Assembly: GCF_003350505.1 (NCBI RefSeq) | Contig: NZ_QQAY01000003.1 | Span: forward strand, 62,001 to 126,000 | Reading direction: 5' to 3' | DNA: 64,000 nt | From: Falsibacillus pallidus | Lineage (GTDB): Bacteria; Bacillota; Bacilli; Bacillales; DSM-25281 | Shown: positions 63,595-64,000 of the stretch, in pieces | Layout of the letters: every line of letters begins with the position of its first letter | Numbering within the stretch: the first letter of the stretch is position 1 | The notes under the pieces: generated by a model | What the model saw: only the letters and a program-made list of their open reading frames with translations | Database searches by the model: none | Told to the model about the DNA's origin: nothing | Translations under genes and position numbers: made by a program

Positions 63595-64000
63595 TTATTT
63601 TTCAAGAGCCTGCTTCAAGTCTTCGATCAGATCTTCCACATCTTCAAGCCCTACGGAAATGCGGACTAATCCATCTGTAATCCCTAACTCTGCACGTCGT
63701 TCTGCTGGAATGGATGCGTGTGTCATCCTTGCCGGGACTGAAATCAGACTTTCTACAGCACCGAGGCTTTCTGCCAAAGTGAAGTATTTAGTCTTGCTCA
63801 ACAATTTATCAGCGTTGTCCTGGCTGCCTACATCAAAGGAGATCATGCCGCCGAAACCTCTTCCCTGCTTCTTGGCAATCTCATGGTTCGGATGAGTCGG
63901 CAGGCCTGGATAATAAATCTTTTCAACTGCCGGGTGATCTTTAAGAAATTCAATGATCTGTGCTGTATTGGCTTCATGTTCTTCCATTCGGACTCCGAGA
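63595..64000 (-). CDS. mccB: Cys/Met metabolism PLP-dependent enzyme, probably MccB (5' end outside the window)
   Basis: Only the last 135 codons are present. The frame is open to the window edge (LGVRMEEHEANT), so the ATG at 63987 is not the start. Typical C-terminal features of cystathionine gamma-lyase/homocysteine gamma-lyase are GFGGMISFD, the SLGAVESLISVPARMTH stretch (substrate-binding arginine region) and the final LVRISVGLEDVEDLIEDL. The PLP lysine lies outside. Neighbours yrhC and yrzI favour mccB over metB/metC. Confidence 0.82.
   Translation of the reverse strand, partial: LGVRMEEHEANTAQIIEFLKDHPAVEKIYYPGLPTHPNHEIAKKQGRGFGGMISFDVGSQDNADKLLSKTKYFTLAESLGAVESLISVPARMTHASIPAERRAELGITDGLVRISVGLEDVEDLIEDLKQALEK

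Overview
The window comes from the chromosome of an aerobic spore-forming member of the Bacillaceae. The order of conserved genes matches the Bacillus subtilis yqfF-to-yqeG region almost gene for gene (pgpH, phoH, yqfD, yqfC, floA, nfeD, yqeY, rpsU, yqeW, deoC, mtaB, rsmE, prmA, dnaJ, dnaK, grpE, hrcA, hemW, lepA, yqxA, spoIIP, gpr, rpsT, holA, yqzM, comEC, comEB, comEA, comER, yqeM, rsfS, yqeK, nadD, yhbY, aroE, yqeH, yqeG, sda). Sporulation genes (yqfC/D, spoIIP, gpr, sda, sigK) and CIRCE/HrcA control of dnaK agree with this. I cannot name the genus from the sequence alone.

Positions 1-36000 are mostly one long series of minus-strand housekeeping operons: membrane rafts and c-di-AMP turnover, ribosome maturation, class I heat shock, GTPases, DNA uptake, NAD and shikimate synthesis. 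A few plus-strand genes interrupt it (yqeW, rpsT, yqzM, comER, sda). Positions 36180-39460 carry phosphatidylethanolamine synthesis (psd, pssA) and an oligoendopeptidase. Two near-identical ~115-bp structured repeats (24414-24528 and 39534-39649) lie between genes.

The most interesting part is 40376-61588. The gene for the late mother-cell sigma factor SigK is cut into an N-terminal piece (40376-40585) and a C-terminal piece (about 61059-61588) by a skin-like element of 20,487 bp. Joining at a shared TCAA (40572-40575 and 61059-61062) restores a continuous 241-codon sigK. The element encodes its own large serine recombinase (59476-61083), whose 3' end runs through the right attachment site into sigK DNA. 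In the excised circle the recombinase frame would stay open for 48 more codons, and the circle junction is a ~50-bp site with perfect 9-bp inverted arms centred on TCAA.

Cargo of the element: an orphan protein resembling DnaA domain I; an XRE regulator plus ImmA/IrrE protease with a divergent promoter and operator region; a complete type I restriction-modification operon (hsdM-hsdS-hsdR); a small serine resolvase with repeated TTTTTCGAACA sites; a stand-alone PD-(D/E)XK nuclease-like protein; a module of two excisionase-like HTH proteins, a zinc-ribbon protein and a tyrosine recombinase with an RNA polymerase alpha-CTD-like N-terminus; a lipoprotein; a two-TM protein paired with a small basic protein; and several other small proteins. 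It therefore looks like a defence and recombination island that the terminally differentiating mother cell is expected to delete while the spore genome keeps it.

After sigK come a secreted protein, a YrzI-family protein, a strongly expressed-looking 25-codon sORF, yrhC, and the 3' end of an mccB-like PLP enzyme that runs off the window.
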